Shown: positions 9,535 through 19,881 of the stretch, piece by piece
How positions within the stretch are numbered: position 1 is the stretch's first letter
Layout of the letters: each line of letters begins with the position of its first letter
NCBI RefSeq assembly: GCF_009363075.1
Contig: NZ_CP045293.1
Location: forward strand, 5,295,001-5,359,000
Direction of reading: 5' to 3'
DNA from: Paenibacillus guangzhouensis
GTDB lineage: Bacteria > Bacillota > Bacilli > Paenibacillales > Paenibacillaceae
Length of the DNA stretch: 64,000 bases
Program-made: the position numbers and the translations under genes
Notes under the pieces: model-generated
What the model saw: only the letters and a program-made list of their open reading frames with translations
The model's database searches: none
What the model was told of the DNA's origin: nothing

Positions 9535-10494
9535 TTATTGAATCGCCAAATATTTCGAATCCAAGACTTCCGCACCATATTTCTCTAGGAGATCCTGCTC
9601 GATTTCTTGCGAAGACTTTCCTTTGGTATGCGCAATTTCTTTCCGCGCGACCATACGGGACTCCGCATCGCTCATCGAGCGCGCCGCTATTCTGCCGTTC
9701 AATTGAATCACAGCGTATCCTTGTTTGAGCTTGATCGGTCCATCCACTTGCCCAACCTCAAGACGTGCCGCTGAAGCGAGAATAACCGCGTCCGCAAAAG
9801 GATCGTCCAAATCGATAAGACCTAATTCACCGCCCTGATCCGCGGAGAAGGCATCCGTAGAGTACTGTTCTGCTAATGAGGCAAAATCAGCATGATCCGC
9901 AAGCTGCTCCAGGATGGATTCCGCTTCTTGCTTCGTATTCACGGTGATCTGGGAAATGTTAAGCTGCTCAGGCGCATGGAATACCCTCGGATTCTCCGAA
10001 ATATAGCCATCGATCTCATCTTCCCGAACATTTGCATACGCGACCATAATCTTATCCATGAGGAGCCCTCGATAGATATCATCACGAACCCCAGCTCGCG
10101 TTAGCCCGGCCTGCGCGAACATCATCTTATAATACGCATCTTCATTCTCATACCCAGCCACCAGACGACCCAGTTCTTCATCTACCTCAACGGGCGTCAC
10201 CTGAATGCCTAGAAGCTCAGCCTCTTGCGCGACGGCTTTCTCCTTCAGCATGTCTTGAAGCATTTGCACGCCATATTTTTTCGTTAGCTCATGCTGAACC
10301 TGTGCTTCGGTGATCGACTCACTACCAAGACGAGCAATCACGCTCGCATCTTCATGCTGTGACGAGGCGTCTTGACCTTCCTGCTGCTTCGATTCGGACG
10401 CCGACAATCGAAGCAAAATAATACATGATAAAATAACAACACAACCGACCAACACCGCAACAGAGACCCAAAGGCCTTTCTCCATCCTTGTCAT
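9535..10494 (-). CDS. yacD: Membrane-anchored parvulin-type peptidyl-prolyl isomerase (YacD-like)
   Basis: A 319-residue extracytoplasmic foldase. Residues about 6-28 form one transmembrane anchor without a lipobox. A SurA-type N-terminal chaperone region follows (about 50-180). The parvulin domain is near 180-275 (LNISQITVNTKQEAESILEQL, FASLAEQYSTDAFSADQGGELG, QGYAVIQL). The ATG at 10494, with GGGGAAGA just upstream, is preferred over a TTG 11 codons earlier that lacks a binding site. It follows hslO, as in B. subtilis. A second, lipoprotein PPIase is encoded beside mfd. Confidence 0.85.
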   Translation of the reverse strand: MTRMEKGLWVSVAVLVGCVVILSCIILLRLSASESKQQEGQDASSQHEDASVIARLGSESITEAQVQHELTKKYGVQMLQDMLKEKAVAQEAELLGIQVTPVEVDEELGRLVAGYENEDAYYKMMFAQAGLTRAGVRDDIYRGLLMDKIMVAYANVREDEIDGYISENPRVFHAPEQLNISQITVNTKQEAESILEQLADHADFASLAEQYSTDAFSADQGGELGLIDLDDPFADAVILASAARLEVGQVDGPIKLKQGYAVIQLNGRIAARSMSDAESRMVARKEIAHTKGKSSQEIEQDLLEKYGAEVLDSKYLAIQ

Positions 10495-10563
10495 TCTTCC
10501 CCAATGTCCTTTTCCATCGTACTTCAAGACTGATCTAGCAGGTGGTACACCTCGTCATTCTTC

Positions 10564-11457
10564 TTACTTTGTGGCACGCTCTAGCAACGCAGCAAGCTCC
10601 TCGCGGTTGAACTTGTAGGGCTCGTTACAGAAATGGCAGACAACTTCCGCTTGCTCATCATCTGCAATCAACTGTTCAATCTCGGATTTCCCTAGGCTAA
10701 GCAGTGTCGTCTCTACCCGATCACGCGAGCACTTGCAGCGGAACTGAATGTCCATCTGATCCATGATCTGGACATCGTCCACGATCTGGCACAGCATCTC
10801 ATCAAGATCCATGCCTTGATTGAGCAGCGTCGTTACTGTCGGAAGCACACCGAGTGCATTCTCAATCTTCGTAATTTCTTCATCGGTTAATCCAGGCAAT
10901 AATTGAATAATAAAACCGCCAGCTTCAATCACAGAACCATCTGTATCGACGAGAACGCCAAGTCCTACCGCAGATGGCGTCTGTTCTGATTTGGCAAAAT
11001 AGTACGTAAAGTCTTCCGCAAGTTCACCCGAGACAATCGGTGTGCTGCCGCGATAAGGCTCCTTCAGCCCCAAATCTTTAATGATATAGATGAAGCCTTC
11101 ACGTCCTACTGCACCGGCAACATCCAATTTGCCCTGCGCATTACTCGGCAAATGAACGTCAGGATTGTTCACGTAACCGCGAACATCACCGTGCGCATTC
11201 GCATCGACCACGATCTGTCCGATAGGCCCGTCGCCTTTGACCTGAATGGTCAGCTTCTCTTCGCCCTTCAGCATGGCTCCCATCATGGCAGCTGCCGAAG
11301 CCGTACGTCCGAGTGCCGCTGTCGCAGTCGGATAAGTATCATGACGGCGTCGTAACTCATCCACCAGCTGTGTCGTCCGTACTGCAAACACACGTACTTT
11401 TCCGTTGTAAGCCGTACCCCGAATTAAATAATCTTTCTGTTGTCCTGCTTCTGTCAT
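10564..11457 (-). CDS. hslO: Redox-regulated chaperone Hsp33
   Basis: Holdase chaperone activated by oxidation of a zinc site. The 297-residue length is typical. The zinc-binding cysteines are visible as CKC (FRCKCSRDR, about residue 238) and CHFC (VVCHFCNEPY, about 271) near the C-terminus. The N-terminal domain contains the conserved ATAALGRTASAAAMMGAMLKG. The start has AGGAGG seven bases upstream. It lies 26 bases after coaX, probably in the same transcript as the NAD genes. Confidence 0.96.
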   Translation of the reverse strand: MTEAGQQKDYLIRGTAYNGKVRVFAVRTTQLVDELRRRHDTYPTATAALGRTASAAAMMGAMLKGEEKLTIQVKGDGPIGQIVVDANAHGDVRGYVNNPDVHLPSNAQGKLDVAGAVGREGFIYIIKDLGLKEPYRGSTPIVSGELAEDFTYYFAKSEQTPSAVGLGVLVDTDGSVIEAGGFIIQLLPGLTDEEITKIENALGVLPTVTTLLNQGMDLDEMLCQIVDDVQIMDQMDIQFRCKCSRDRVETTLLSLGKSEIEQLIADDEQAEVVCHFCNEPYKFNREELAALLERATK

Positions 11458-11483
11458 GTTCGAACCTCCTGCTCTGCACTTCG

Positions 11484-12257
11484 TTATGATATATGCTGAT
11501 TCCGTTGATAGATGAGACGCAATCCCTCTAATGTCAGCATCGAATTGATCTCATCAATCGATCTTGATTCCTTCGCGATCAACGCCGCCAGCCCGCCTGT
11601 GGCAATGACTTTAGGGTTCTCACCGGTCTCGGCTTTCATCCTCTCCACAATCCCATCGACTTGCCCTGCATAGCCATAAATGATACCTGCTTGCATGGAA
11701 TGGACGGTATTACGCCCGATGACGGATTTCGGCTTCGATAGGTCAATTCTCGGCAGCTTCGCTGCCCGTTGATACAATGCCTCCGTTGAGATGCCAAGGC
11801 CCGGGACGATGGCTCCGCCTAGGTAGTTCCCCTTCTGATCAATATAATCGAAGGTCGTCGCTGTACCAAAATCCACAACAATCAGCGGTCCGCCATACTG
11901 TTCAATCGCAGAAACGGAATTTACGATACGGTCCGCCCCGACTTCACGCGGATTCTCGTAACGAATATTTAGTCCCGTCTTGAGCCCCGGCCCAACGACG
12001 AGCGGTGTCTTGCCTAAATACGTCTCACACAAATGCTCAAGTGTCCCCATAATCGGCGGCACAACGCACGAGATGATCACCCCATCAATCGCATCCGTCT
12101 CGACACGGCCCATGCGGAATAAATTATGAATTTGAATGCCGTATTCGTCTACCGTAGCAGACCGATTCGTGCTTAACCGCCAGTGGTGCAGCAGCTCTCG
12201 GCCTTGATAGAGCCCCAATACGATATTCGTGTTCCCTACATCGATAACCAGTATCAC
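11484..12257 (-). CDS. coaX: Type III pantothenate kinase
   Basis: First step of coenzyme A synthesis. The 257-residue protein has the ASKHA-fold phosphate loop [11 protein letters not shown] at the N-terminus. The [12 protein letters not shown] motif with the catalytic aspartate lies near residues 105-116, followed by the DFGTATTFD second phosphate motif near 128-136. The start is a GTG two bases after the nadC stop, and GGAGG lies within the end of nadC, so the two are translationally coupled. Confidence 0.96.
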   Translation of the reverse strand: MILVIDVGNTNIVLGLYQGRELLHHWRLSTNRSATVDEYGIQIHNLFRMGRVETDAIDGVIISCVVPPIMGTLEHLCETYLGKTPLVVGPGLKTGLNIRYENPREVGADRIVNSVSAIEQYGGPLIVVDFGTATTFDYIDQKGNYLGGAIVPGLGISTEALYQRAAKLPRIDLSKPKSVIGRNTVHSMQAGIIYGYAGQVDGIVERMKAETGENPKVIATGGLAALIAKESRSIDEINSMLTLEGLRLIYQRNQHIS

Positions 12258-12259
12258 TT

Positions 12260-13126
12260 TTATGCCTCCGCCTTCTTCTCATTTAGATCTAGACTGATGT
12301 CCAAGGCTGCAACGGAATAGGTTAATCCGCCAACAGAGATCACTTCAACGCCGCTCTCTGCTTTCTCACGAATACTCTCGAGTGTGATCCCGCCGGATGC
12401 CTCTGTGACAATATGCGGCGCACGCGACTTCACGAGTCGCACAGCCTCTGCCATACGCGATGGGCTCATATTATCGAACATAATAATATCTGCCTGTGCT
12501 TCAAGCGCCTCTTCGAGCTGGTCGAAATTCTCAACTTCAACTTCGATTTTCATGGTATGCGGAATGTTCATACGCGCCCGTTCAACGGCTGGTTTAATGC
12601 CGCCCGCGCCCTTAATATGATTATCCTTAATCATGACCGCATCATACAACCCAAAGCGATGATTGGCGCCTCCGCCAACACGTACGGCATATTTCTCTAG
12701 AGCCCTGTGGCCTGGTGTCGTCTTTCTTGTATCGACAAGGCGAGTCGGAAGCCCCTCTAATGCATCAACGAATTTTCGCGTCTTCGTCGCAATCCCTGAT
12801 AGACGCTGCATCAAGTTCAGTGCAAGGCGCTCTCCTGTCAAAATGCTATGCGTACTTCCTTCGACAATAAGCAGCGTTGTGCCTTTATCAACATATTGCC
12901 CATCTTCCACCTGCGCATAACATATCAGTGTAGGATCCACAATTTCGAATACGAGCTGCGCCACAGGAATCCCTGCGATCACACCCGCTTCCTTCGCATG
13001 AATGATGCCCTTGGACTGTGTGCCAGCCGGGATCGTAAAGGCTGTCGTTACGTCCCCCGTCCCGATATCCTCCTGAAGCCATGCGCGAATCTGGTCGCGC
13101 AGCGCCTGATTATATACATTAAACAT
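12260..13126 (-). CDS. nadC: Nicotinate-nucleotide pyrophosphorylase (quinolinate phosphoribosyltransferase)
   Basis: Converts quinolinate and PRPP to nicotinate mononucleotide. The 288-residue protein carries the conserved [10 protein letters not shown] near 18-27, the RKTTPGHR substrate-binding segment and [20 protein letters not shown]. The C-terminal barrel has [10 protein letters not shown] and EASGGITLE. The ATG at 13126 overlaps the end of nadB by eight bases and has GAGGAG ten bases upstream, inside nadB. An open frame 50 codons longer upstream is nadB shadow. Confidence 0.96.
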   Translation of the reverse strand: MFNVYNQALRDQIRAWLQEDIGTGDVTTAFTIPAGTQSKGIIHAKEAGVIAGIPVAQLVFEIVDPTLICYAQVEDGQYVDKGTTLLIVEGSTHSILTGERLALNLMQRLSGIATKTRKFVDALEGLPTRLVDTRKTTPGHRALEKYAVRVGGGANHRFGLYDAVMIKDNHIKGAGGIKPAVERARMNIPHTMKIEVEVENFDQLEEALEAQADIIMFDNMSPSRMAEAVRLVKSRAPHIVTEASGGITLESIREKAESGVEVISVGGLTYSVAALDISLDLNEKKAEA

Positions 13127-14741
13127 GTTCAATCCGCTCCTCTGTAATGCCATGATTGCGGCGGCACACGGTATGTTTGTGCCACGCCAGATCATCACGT
13201 TCAGGGTAATCCTCACGAGCATGCGCACCGCGGCTCTCTTCTCTCCATAACGCGGATTCCGTGACAAGTGTTGCACACGTCAGCATATTGGCAAATTCAT
13301 ATTCTTCACGTTTGGTTAAGCAAGCATGATAAATGGGATATTGTCGCTTTAATTCGTCCAGACCCTTGAGCAGTCCCACAGCATGTCGGCGTAGTCCGGC
13401 ATAGCGAACCATCACCTTCTGCAGCTTCAGACGCCGTTCCACAATCGCTTGGATCGGCACCTCCTTGCGATCTTCCGTATAGAAGATATCGCTTGGGGTG
13501 TTCGTCTGAGGTAGCAACGTATTGATCCGTTCAATAATCCGTCGCCCGAAGACAATCGCTTCGGATAGAGAGTTACTAGCTAATCGGTTCGCGCCATGAA
13601 CACCGGTTGAAGACACTTCACCGCAGGCGAACAGCCGCTTCAAATTCGTCTCGCCGTTCAGATCCGTCTGCACGCCTCCCATCGTATAGTGGGCAGCTGG
13701 GGCTACTGGAATCCAGTCCGCAGCCATGTCCAAACCGTACTTCAGGCAAGTCTCATAGATGGTTGGGAAGCGATGCTTAATGAAATCTTCTGATGCATGG
13801 GTGATGTCGAGGAATACGAACGTCGAATTCGTCTCTTCCATTTCACTCACGATTGCACGAGCAACGACATCACGCGGAGCCAGTTCCAACTGGTGATGGT
13901 ATTTATCCATAAACCGCTCTCCCTTGATATTACGCAGATAAGCACCTTCTCCACGTACCGCTTCAGAGATCAGAAATCTTGGTGCACCCGGGTAACAGAG
14001 GGATGTTGGATGAAATTGAATGAATTCCATGTCTTGAATAAAAGCGCCTGCCCGATAGGCCATCGCGATACCATCGCCTGTCGCCACATCCGGATTCGTC
14101 GTATACCGATACAATTGCCCCGCGCCGCCGGAGCACAGGATCGTGGCTCGCGCCTGCACGAATACACGACTGCCATCTGGCTTTTGCGTCAATACACCGA
14201 TGCATTCCCCATCATGCGTAATTAAATCAATGACGAAATGGTCATCCCAGATATCGATCTTCGGATTTACCTTGGCTTTCTCCGATAACGCACGGACGAT
14301 CTCATATCCCGTCGCATCCCCGTTGGCATGCAGAATACGGCGGTGACTGTGCGCCCCTTCCTTCGTCAATGCCAATTCGCCATCCTCCAGATCGAATTCA
14401 GCGCCCATCGTCATGAGCTGCCGAACCCCTTCCGGTCCTTCGTGAACCAGCACGTTGACAGCATCTTCCGAGCAGAGTCCCGCTCCGGCCGTTAGTGTAT
14501 CTTCCCGGTGATAGGCCGGTGAATCATCTTCTGAGATCACCGCTGCGATACCACCCTGCGCATAACGTGTATTGCTGTCCATCAGCGACTTCTTCGTGAT
14601 CATAATCACTTGATTCTGCTCGCTGGCCTTAATCGCAGTGAATAACCCCGCAATGCCGACACCAATCACGATCACATCGGTCTCGATTTTGGGCAAATCC
14701 TGTAGAGAAAAATCTACCAAATACTGTGGAATCATCTGCAT
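13119..14741 (-). CDS. nadB: L-aspartate oxidase
   Basis: FAD enzyme that oxidises aspartate to iminoaspartate, the substrate of NadA. The 540-residue protein has the Rossmann motif DVIVIGVGIAGLFTAIKASE (about 22-41) and the capping-domain signature TRYAQGGIAAV. Flavin- and substrate-binding segments HRRILHANGDATG, EFIQFHPTSL, HYTMGGV and GVHGANRLASNSL follow. The start is uncertain (GTG at 14747 or ATGs at 14741 and 14735 around GAGGATAGGTGG). No convincing promoter is seen upstream. Its partner nadA is 6.7 kb away, beyond the transporter block. Confidence 0.94.
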   Translation of the reverse strand: MQMIPQYLVDFSLQDLPKIETDVIVIGVGIAGLFTAIKASEQNQVIMITKKSLMDSNTRYAQGGIAAVISEDDSPAYHREDTLTAGAGLCSEDAVNVLVHEGPEGVRQLMTMGAEFDLEDGELALTKEGAHSHRRILHANGDATGYEIVRALSEKAKVNPKIDIWDDHFVIDLITHDGECIGVLTQKPDGSRVFVQARATILCSGGAGQLYRYTTNPDVATGDGIAMAYRAGAFIQDMEFIQFHPTSLCYPGAPRFLISEAVRGEGAYLRNIKGERFMDKYHHQLELAPRDVVARAIVSEMEETNSTFVFLDITHASEDFIKHRFPTIYETCLKYGLDMAADWIPVAPAAHYTMGGVQTDLNGETNLKRLFACGEVSSTGVHGANRLASNSLSEAIVFGRRIIERINTLLPQTNTPSDIFYTEDRKEVPIQAIVERRLKLQKVMVRYAGLRRHAVGLLKGLDELKRQYPIYHACLTKREEYEFANMLTCATLVTESALWREESRGAHAREDYPERDDLAWHKHTVCRRNHGITEERIEHV

Positions 14742-14961
14742 TCCCACCTATCCTCGTACTAGAGTGCTGCGATGTCGCATTCTGTAGGATGTTATTTATT
14801 CTTTTATCTCATTTTCCATGATGTTCTATGAATTCGATATACGCTTGGAGCTAATGCTTTCAAGCCTTCCGCATAAACTGTATCTATTTTAATGCTGTTG
14901 AGAGTATAAATAAACCCCTTAGCAAAAATACTTTTTCACAAACTTTACAATTCGAAGTCGA

Positions 14962-14991
14962 GAAAATAAAAAGAGCGCCTGCTAGGCGCTC
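14962..14991 (-). terminator. Terminator of the ABC transporter/two-component operon
   Basis: Arms GAGCGCC and GGCGCTC are followed by TTTTTATTTTC on the minus strand, a few bases after the response regulator stop. It separates that operon from nadB. Confidence 0.88.
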
Positions 14992-15003
14992 ATAAGTCGA
15001 TTT

Positions 15004-16197
15004 CTATTCTTGATGAGCATGGCATACAGTCGAGCATGGCGCATGCGCGCGATACTCTGACGGAGTAAGGCCCGTTTTTTTACGGAAAATTTGAGAGAAA
15101 TGCCGGACATCCGGGTACCCCACCCGTTCTGCAACCTCACTCACCTTTAGCTCCGACTCCCGCAGCATAGCCATGGCACGATCCAGTCGCACATCGGTCA
15201 CATACGTTTTGAAGCCTTTCCCCGTCTTCTGCTTGAACAACTGGCTGAAGTAGACTGGATTCAAATAGATCACGGACGCGACCTTCTCCAGCGACAATTC
15301 TGAGGCATAGTGCGCATGGATATATTGAAGCGATACATTCACCGCATGCTCGCCGCCCGTCGCATAATGATCATAGACTTGTGAGGCGGAATTCTTGTAC
15401 ATTTGCTGTACTTGCGAAGGAACACCCTCTACATCTGAAATCCGGCCGGAATAGAGCACTTGAAAAGGAATCTTCAAATACCGCTTCAGATGGCTGCGCA
15501 ATTGCTCAATTAACGAATTCAATCCTTCTTCGTGATTCAGCGTAATAAGTCCTAACAGGCTCTTCGTATCCATATTTGCGACGAACCCTTTACCCTTTTG
15601 ATCAATCAACTCTGTAAGCACATTCTCCACAATGAAGTGCTCTAGCTTCATATTGGAATCGCTCTCGAGACGGACCATAATTAAATGGAAATGCGGAAAA
15701 TTACCCGTAATCGGAGTCAGATCAATTCCGCCTAAGTCCAGACCAGCAGCCCAACGAGCCAGCAGTCCTTCCCTCCAAAATCGCAGATTCCGCTTCAAAA
15801 GCTGTGTTTCCTGTGTTCTCTCGTTTTCCTGCGAAATTTCTTCCGTCAGCTCTTCGATTTTACTGACCAATATTTCTTTGCCGATGGGCTTAAGCAAATA
15901 ATCCTTGGCTCCAAGGCGTATGGCTTCCTTGGCATAAGCAAATTCGGAATAGGCGGAGATAACTATCCATTTGATATGCGCATGGCGTTTGCGAGAAATC
16001 TCCATCAATTCGAGACCCGTCATGCCTGGCATCAGAACGTCCGTCAGGACGAGCGTAATTGGAACGTTCGTTAATAAATCGACCGCTTCCTCGGGATTGG
16101 CGGCTTGAAAGACACGATGCTGCGGGAAATTCCGATGAATCGTACGCTCGATCCCTTCTCGAATGACAAGCTCATCGTCCACGACCAGAATATTCAT
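15004..16197 (-). CDS. AraC-family response regulator (YesN-like)
   Basis: Output half of the two-component system. In the 397-residue protein an N-terminal receiver domain (about 1-120) shows DD near 7-8, the phosphorylated aspartate in LTDVLMPGM near 54 and the lysine in YLLKP near 104. A middle region resembles the YesN linker. Two AraC-type helix-turn-helix units fill about residues 295-390, ending in the family signature GYPDVRHFSQIFRKKTGLTPSEYR. The ATG overlaps the kinase stop by four bases. It probably controls the adjacent sugar transporter; the inducer cannot be read from the sequence. Confidence 0.93.
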   Translation of the reverse strand: MNILVVDDELVIREGIERTIHRNFPQHRVFQAANPEEAVDLLTNVPITLVLTDVLMPGMTGLELMEISRKRHAHIKWIVISAYSEFAYAKEAIRLGAKDYLLKPIGKEILVSKIEELTEEISQENERTQETQLLKRNLRFWREGLLARWAAGLDLGGIDLTPITGNFPHFHLIMVRLESDSNMKLEHFIVENVLTELIDQKGKGFVANMDTKSLLGLITLNHEEGLNSLIEQLRSHLKRYLKIPFQVLYSGRISDVEGVPSQVQQMYKNSASQVYDHYATGGEHAVNVSLQYIHAHYASELSLEKVASVIYLNPVYFSQLFKQKTGKGFKTYVTDVRLDRAMAMLRESELKVSEVAERVGYPDVRHFSQIFRKKTGLTPSEYRAHAPCSTVCHAHQE

Positions 16198-17990
16198 GCT
16201 TCCTGTCCCTCCTTATCAGGAATTGGGAACGAGGCAATCACCGTCGTTCCTCGGTTACGGACACTCTCGACACGGATACCATAATGATCACCGTACATTA
16301 AGCGAATGCGGCGATGCACATTCAATAGACCAATGCCGCGACGCGTACTTGCCTCTACTTGATCCGGCTCTAACACCGGGGTGTCTGTAAGGAGACGCGA
16401 CAGCTGAGCTAATACCTCCTCATGGATACCTTGCCCATCATCCTGTACAACGATCTCAAGCCGGTCCTCTATTTGTCTGGAGTAGACCTGCAGCAGACCC
16501 TGACGGCTCAGCGGTTCGAGTCCATACTTCACCGCGTTCTCGACGATCGGTTGCAGGATCATCTTCGGCACTTCGGCATCTAGCCATCGTTCCTCGACAT
16601 CAATCACCGTCTTCACGCGTCCTCCGACCCTCGTCTCAATGACCGTCAAGTAATGCTGCAGCTGATCGAGCTCCGTTCGAAGCTTCACGCGAGAAGCTTC
16701 CTGCCAATCACTGCTGTATCGGAACATTTGAGATAAAGCCAGAATGACTTTGCCAAGTCGGTCATTCTCCCGTTCATCCAGCATCCAATAAATCATATCA
16801 AGGGTATTGAACAGGAAATGGGGATTCACTTGGGATTGTAAGGCTTGAAGCTGTGCGTTCTTCTCACTAATCGAAGCCAGCTTGGTCCGCTCAATCAGCT
16901 CATCCATTTGATAGACCATCCGGTTAAAGGAACCGACGAGCACATTCAGCTCATCATACGAGTCGACATGCACTTTCCCATTAAAATTCCCGAGCTCCAC
17001 TTGCTTCATTTGCTGGATCAGCCGTTTGAATGGTGAGGAGAACGAACGGGATACGAACGTCGCCACGACCGTAGCCGCCAGCACGAGCACAATGATTACG
17101 GTGAGCAGAAACTGCTGCGTCTCTTTGACTTCTAATTTTAGTTCGCGATCAGGCGTCACGCCGATGACCGTCCAATGGGCCATATTGATCCGGGCCGCGG
17201 TCACTAACGCTTGATTCCACTCACGAACAGCAACGGTATTCGGTTTGATATCCCCGGGCCAGTTCGGCGGTATAAGGCTCTGATCCTCCTTCGCTTTATT
17301 CGTTCGGATAATCTCCTCGCCTTCCGCCCCTCGGATGATCACGCTGCTGCCAGGTGCCAGGCTCGCGTTGGATAGTGCGGATACGATGGCACTGGCATCC
17401 GTCTCAACCAGTACAAGTCCGATCGGCTTCAAGCTGCTCAATTCAAATAATTGACGACCAAAAGCGAAAATAGACCGGTCGATATCGCTGCTCATCAACG
17501 ATTTCGGATAAACGCCCAGCCATTTCATCTCCCCCGTCGACTTCTTCAGCTCTGAGAACCAAGATTGGCCTGCGAATTCCAGCGTTTCTGTTCGGATGGA
17601 GCGGTCAAAGCTGAAGACGGTCCCTTCATTCGTGATGACGTGGATGCCTACGATATCATTGCGCGAATAGAAGACCACCCCGAGAATATCCGTAATCCGG
17701 CGTTCGATATTCACCGCTTCGACGGAATTCACTGATTTATGAACCCGGAGCAATCGCATCAATTCATTGTTGCTATTCAGGGACTTGGTTACGCCGTCAT
17801 AGCCTTTGAGCATCAAATCGAACAGACCTGCGGTCTGTGAAATATTTTTTTCAGCAACAACACTGACTTTCTCCCTGATCTGCTCGGTCGCCCGTTGGTA
17901 GTAAACCAAGCTAACGATGAGCAGCAGGCCAAGCATGCTAAATAGGAAAATCATGAACAAACGGCCATGAATGGAATTGTAACTTTTCAT
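16194..17990 (-). CDS. YesM-type sensor histidine kinase
   Basis: In this 598-residue membrane kinase the first transmembrane helix is near residues 11-30. A large extracytoplasmic Cache-like sensor follows (about 35-285), then a second helix near 290-310, then HAMP (about 310-365). The phosphoacceptor histidine is in SQVNPHFLFNTLD near 395. The ATPase domain has QPIVENAVKYGLEP and VQDDGQGI. Kinases of this family sit beside sugar ABC transporters and sense the sugar directly or through the binding protein. It overlaps the regulator gene and starts nine bases after the permease. Confidence 0.93.
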   Translation of the reverse strand: MKSYNSIHGRLFMIFLFSMLGLLLIVSLVYYQRATEQIREKVSVVAEKNISQTAGLFDLMLKGYDGVTKSLNSNNELMRLLRVHKSVNSVEAVNIERRITDILGVVFYSRNDIVGIHVITNEGTVFSFDRSIRTETLEFAGQSWFSELKKSTGEMKWLGVYPKSLMSSDIDRSIFAFGRQLFELSSLKPIGLVLVETDASAIVSALSNASLAPGSSVIIRGAEGEEIIRTNKAKEDQSLIPPNWPGDIKPNTVAVREWNQALVTAARINMAHWTVIGVTPDRELKLEVKETQQFLLTVIIVLVLAATVVATFVSRSFSSPFKRLIQQMKQVELGNFNGKVHVDSYDELNVLVGSFNRMVYQMDELIERTKLASISEKNAQLQALQSQVNPHFLFNTLDMIYWMLDERENDRLGKVILALSQMFRYSSDWQEASRVKLRTELDQLQHYLTVIETRVGGRVKTVIDVEERWLDAEVPKMILQPIVENAVKYGLEPLSRQGLLQVYSRQIEDRLEIVVQDDGQGIHEEVLAQLSRLLTDTPVLEPDQVEASTRRGIGLLNVHRRIRLMYGDHYGIRVESVRNRGTTVIASFPIPDKEGQEA

Positions 17991-17999
17991 AGCTACATC

Positions 18000-18881
18000 T
18001 TACCCTTTTACTGCGCCAGCGACCATACCCTTCGTAATCTTCTCAGCCAGCAAGAAATAGATAACGATAACCGGTAAGGCACCGAGAACAAGGAATGCCC
18101 CTATCGCCCCATAATTGACGGAGTATTGGCTTACAAAACTATATACGCCGAAAGGAAGTGTCTTCAGCTTCTCCGAAGAAATGAAGGTCGCAGCCAAAAT
18201 ATACTCATTCCAAATATTAATGAACGTTAGAATACAGACGGTCATAATCGGTGGAATGGACACCGGCAGGATCATGCTGCGGAATATCCGGAACACCCCC
18301 GCGCCGTCCATAATGGCCGACTCTTCAATCTCATGGGGAATCGTCTTCATGAACCCGCTCAGAATAAAGACTGCGATCGGCGTCTGGAATGCAATGTACG
18401 GCAAAATTAGAGATAAATGCGTATTTAGGATGCCGACGTTCTTAAAAATAACCATCAAGGGAAGCAGCGTCCCCTGCATCGGGATCATCATCCCTAGCAA
18501 GAAGACCAGCATCACCGCCTGCCCGTACTTCCACCGGAACCGCGTAATGGCGAACGCGACCAAGGAAGAGAGGAAAATAACGCCGACCATGGTGACTGAG
18601 GTCACGAGCAGACTATTCGACAGGTAGCTCCAATACTTCCCGCCAGCTACGGCATTAGCGTAATTCTCCCACTGCCACGCCGCTGGAAAGGCGAAGAAGC
18701 TGCCGGACAAGATCTCTTCATTCGTCTTGAGCGAATAGATAAGTAACCATAACAATGGGTACAGCTGCGTAACGAGGAGGATGCCGAATAAGATAAATAC
18801 AATCGTCTTTTTGATCGAGTAACCACGAAGCCGCTTGGCGATAACGGGTTTCGTAGCTGGAGTGATTACGGATTGGCTCAT
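18000..18881 (-). CDS. Sugar ABC transporter permease (MsmG/MalG type)
   Basis: One half of the membrane channel of a carbohydrate importer. The 293-residue protein has about six transmembrane helices. The coupling loop ESAIMDGAGVFRIFRSMILP (the EAA motif that contacts the ATPase) is near residues 195-215. An N-terminal cytoplasmic tail precedes the first helix, as in MalG-type subunits. No ATPase gene is present in this cluster; in Gram-positive bacteria such importers share a general ATPase (MsmX/MsmK) encoded elsewhere. Confidence 0.94.
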   Translation of the reverse strand: MSQSVITPATKPVIAKRLRGYSIKKTIVFILFGILLVTQLYPLLWLLIYSLKTNEEILSGSFFAFPAAWQWENYANAVAGGKYWSYLSNSLLVTSVTMVGVIFLSSLVAFAITRFRWKYGQAVMLVFLLGMMIPMQGTLLPLMVIFKNVGILNTHLSLILPYIAFQTPIAVFILSGFMKTIPHEIEESAIMDGAGVFRIFRSMILPVSIPPIMTVCILTFINIWNEYILAATFISSEKLKTLPFGVYSFVSQYSVNYGAIGAFLVLGALPVIVIYFLLAEKITKGMVAGAVKG

Positions 18882-18898
18882 CGTTAAGCGCCTCCTTC

Positions 18899-19792
18899 TT
18901 ACGAGTATCGTTTGTCTAAGCGATTGAACAAGAAGTTGATGATGACGGTTGCGAGCAGGCAGACGAACACCAAGAATGTGGCGATAGCACTACCGTACCC
19001 ATATTTCATGGATAAGAAGGACATATTGTACATATGGCTGGAGATCACATCAGTTGCATGCGCTGGTCCGCCGCCCGTCATGACCATGATCAGATCGAAG
19101 GACTGGAGCGAACCAATGAATGATAAGACGACGGAAATTTTGAATATAGGAACGATCATCGGCAATGTAATATATCGATCGGCCTTGAAGCCTTCGGCGC
19201 CATCAATTTTGGCAGCTTCATAAATATCAGCCGGAATGTTCTGAATGCCAGTAAACTGAATTAAGATGTGGTAGCCGAGGTACTGCCATAAGCTGACCAG
19301 AATGACAGCAAAGATCGCAACCTTCGGTTCAGTTAGCCAGGAATGCGTCCATGAATCGAGCCCGAGCCCAATGAGAATCTGATTGATCATACCGCCCATC
19401 GATGCCGGGTTATAGATGGTCTTCCACAACTGGCCAATGACGACCACGGATAGAATGACGGGTAAAAAATAGCTGGATACAAGGAAATTCGGTCTACGAA
19501 CATAACGACTAATGAGAATGGAGACGAATAGCGCGATTGGTACTTGCACAAGCATGGAGAATCCAGCTAATAGGAACGTTCTGCCTAAGGCCGGCCAGAA
19601 TACGGAATCATTCGTAAACATCTTCGTAAAGTTCGCGAGTCCAATGAATTTCGATGCGCCGATCCCGTTCCAATCCAGCATACCGCTATAAATGGATACA
19701 AGAATCGGAATGAATACGAGACACACATATAGGAGCAAACACGGTAGCACAAATGCTGCAATGACCCATCCAGATACTTTTAATACGTTCAA
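18899..19792 (-). CDS. Sugar ABC transporter permease (MsmF/MalF type)
   Basis: Partner permease of 297 residues with six predicted transmembrane helices. Its EAA loop is YEAAKIDGAEGFKADRYITLP near residues 195-215. It is followed after 17 bases by the second permease and preceded by the binding-protein gene. A GC-rich hairpin in the 89-base gap before it probably lowers its expression relative to the binding protein. Confidence 0.94.
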   Translation of the reverse strand: MNVLKVSGWVIAAFVLPCLLLYVCLVFIPILVSIYSGMLDWNGIGASKFIGLANFTKMFTNDSVFWPALGRTFLLAGFSMLVQVPIALFVSILISRYVRRPNFLVSSYFLPVILSVVVIGQLWKTIYNPASMGGMINQILIGLGLDSWTHSWLTEPKVAIFAVILVSLWQYLGYHILIQFTGIQNIPADIYEAAKIDGAEGFKADRYITLPMIVPIFKISVVLSFIGSLQSFDLIMVMTGGGPAHATDVISSHMYNMSFLSMKYGYGSAIATFLVFVCLLATVIINFLFNRLDKRYS

Positions 19793-19832
19793 GGCTTCCG
19801 CCTCCTTTACGTCCCTCTCGTCGACAACGAAA

Positions 19833-19854
19833 GGGGGGCGTGAGACGTCCCCCC
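19833..19854 (-). other. GC-rich hairpin between binding protein and permease genes
   Basis: GGGGGG and CCCCCC arms enclose a ten-base loop, with only TTT after it on the transcribed strand. Such a hairpin could stabilise the upstream mRNA end or cause partial termination, giving more binding protein than permease. Confidence 0.6.
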
Positions 19855-19881
19855 TCGTATGCCATCGACGGATTTAATGCA

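Noticed and set aside
14742-14961. Coding remnant upstream of nadB
   Set aside because: A stretch of about 20 codons reads open, but it has no start, no binding site and no resemblance to nadA or other neighbours.
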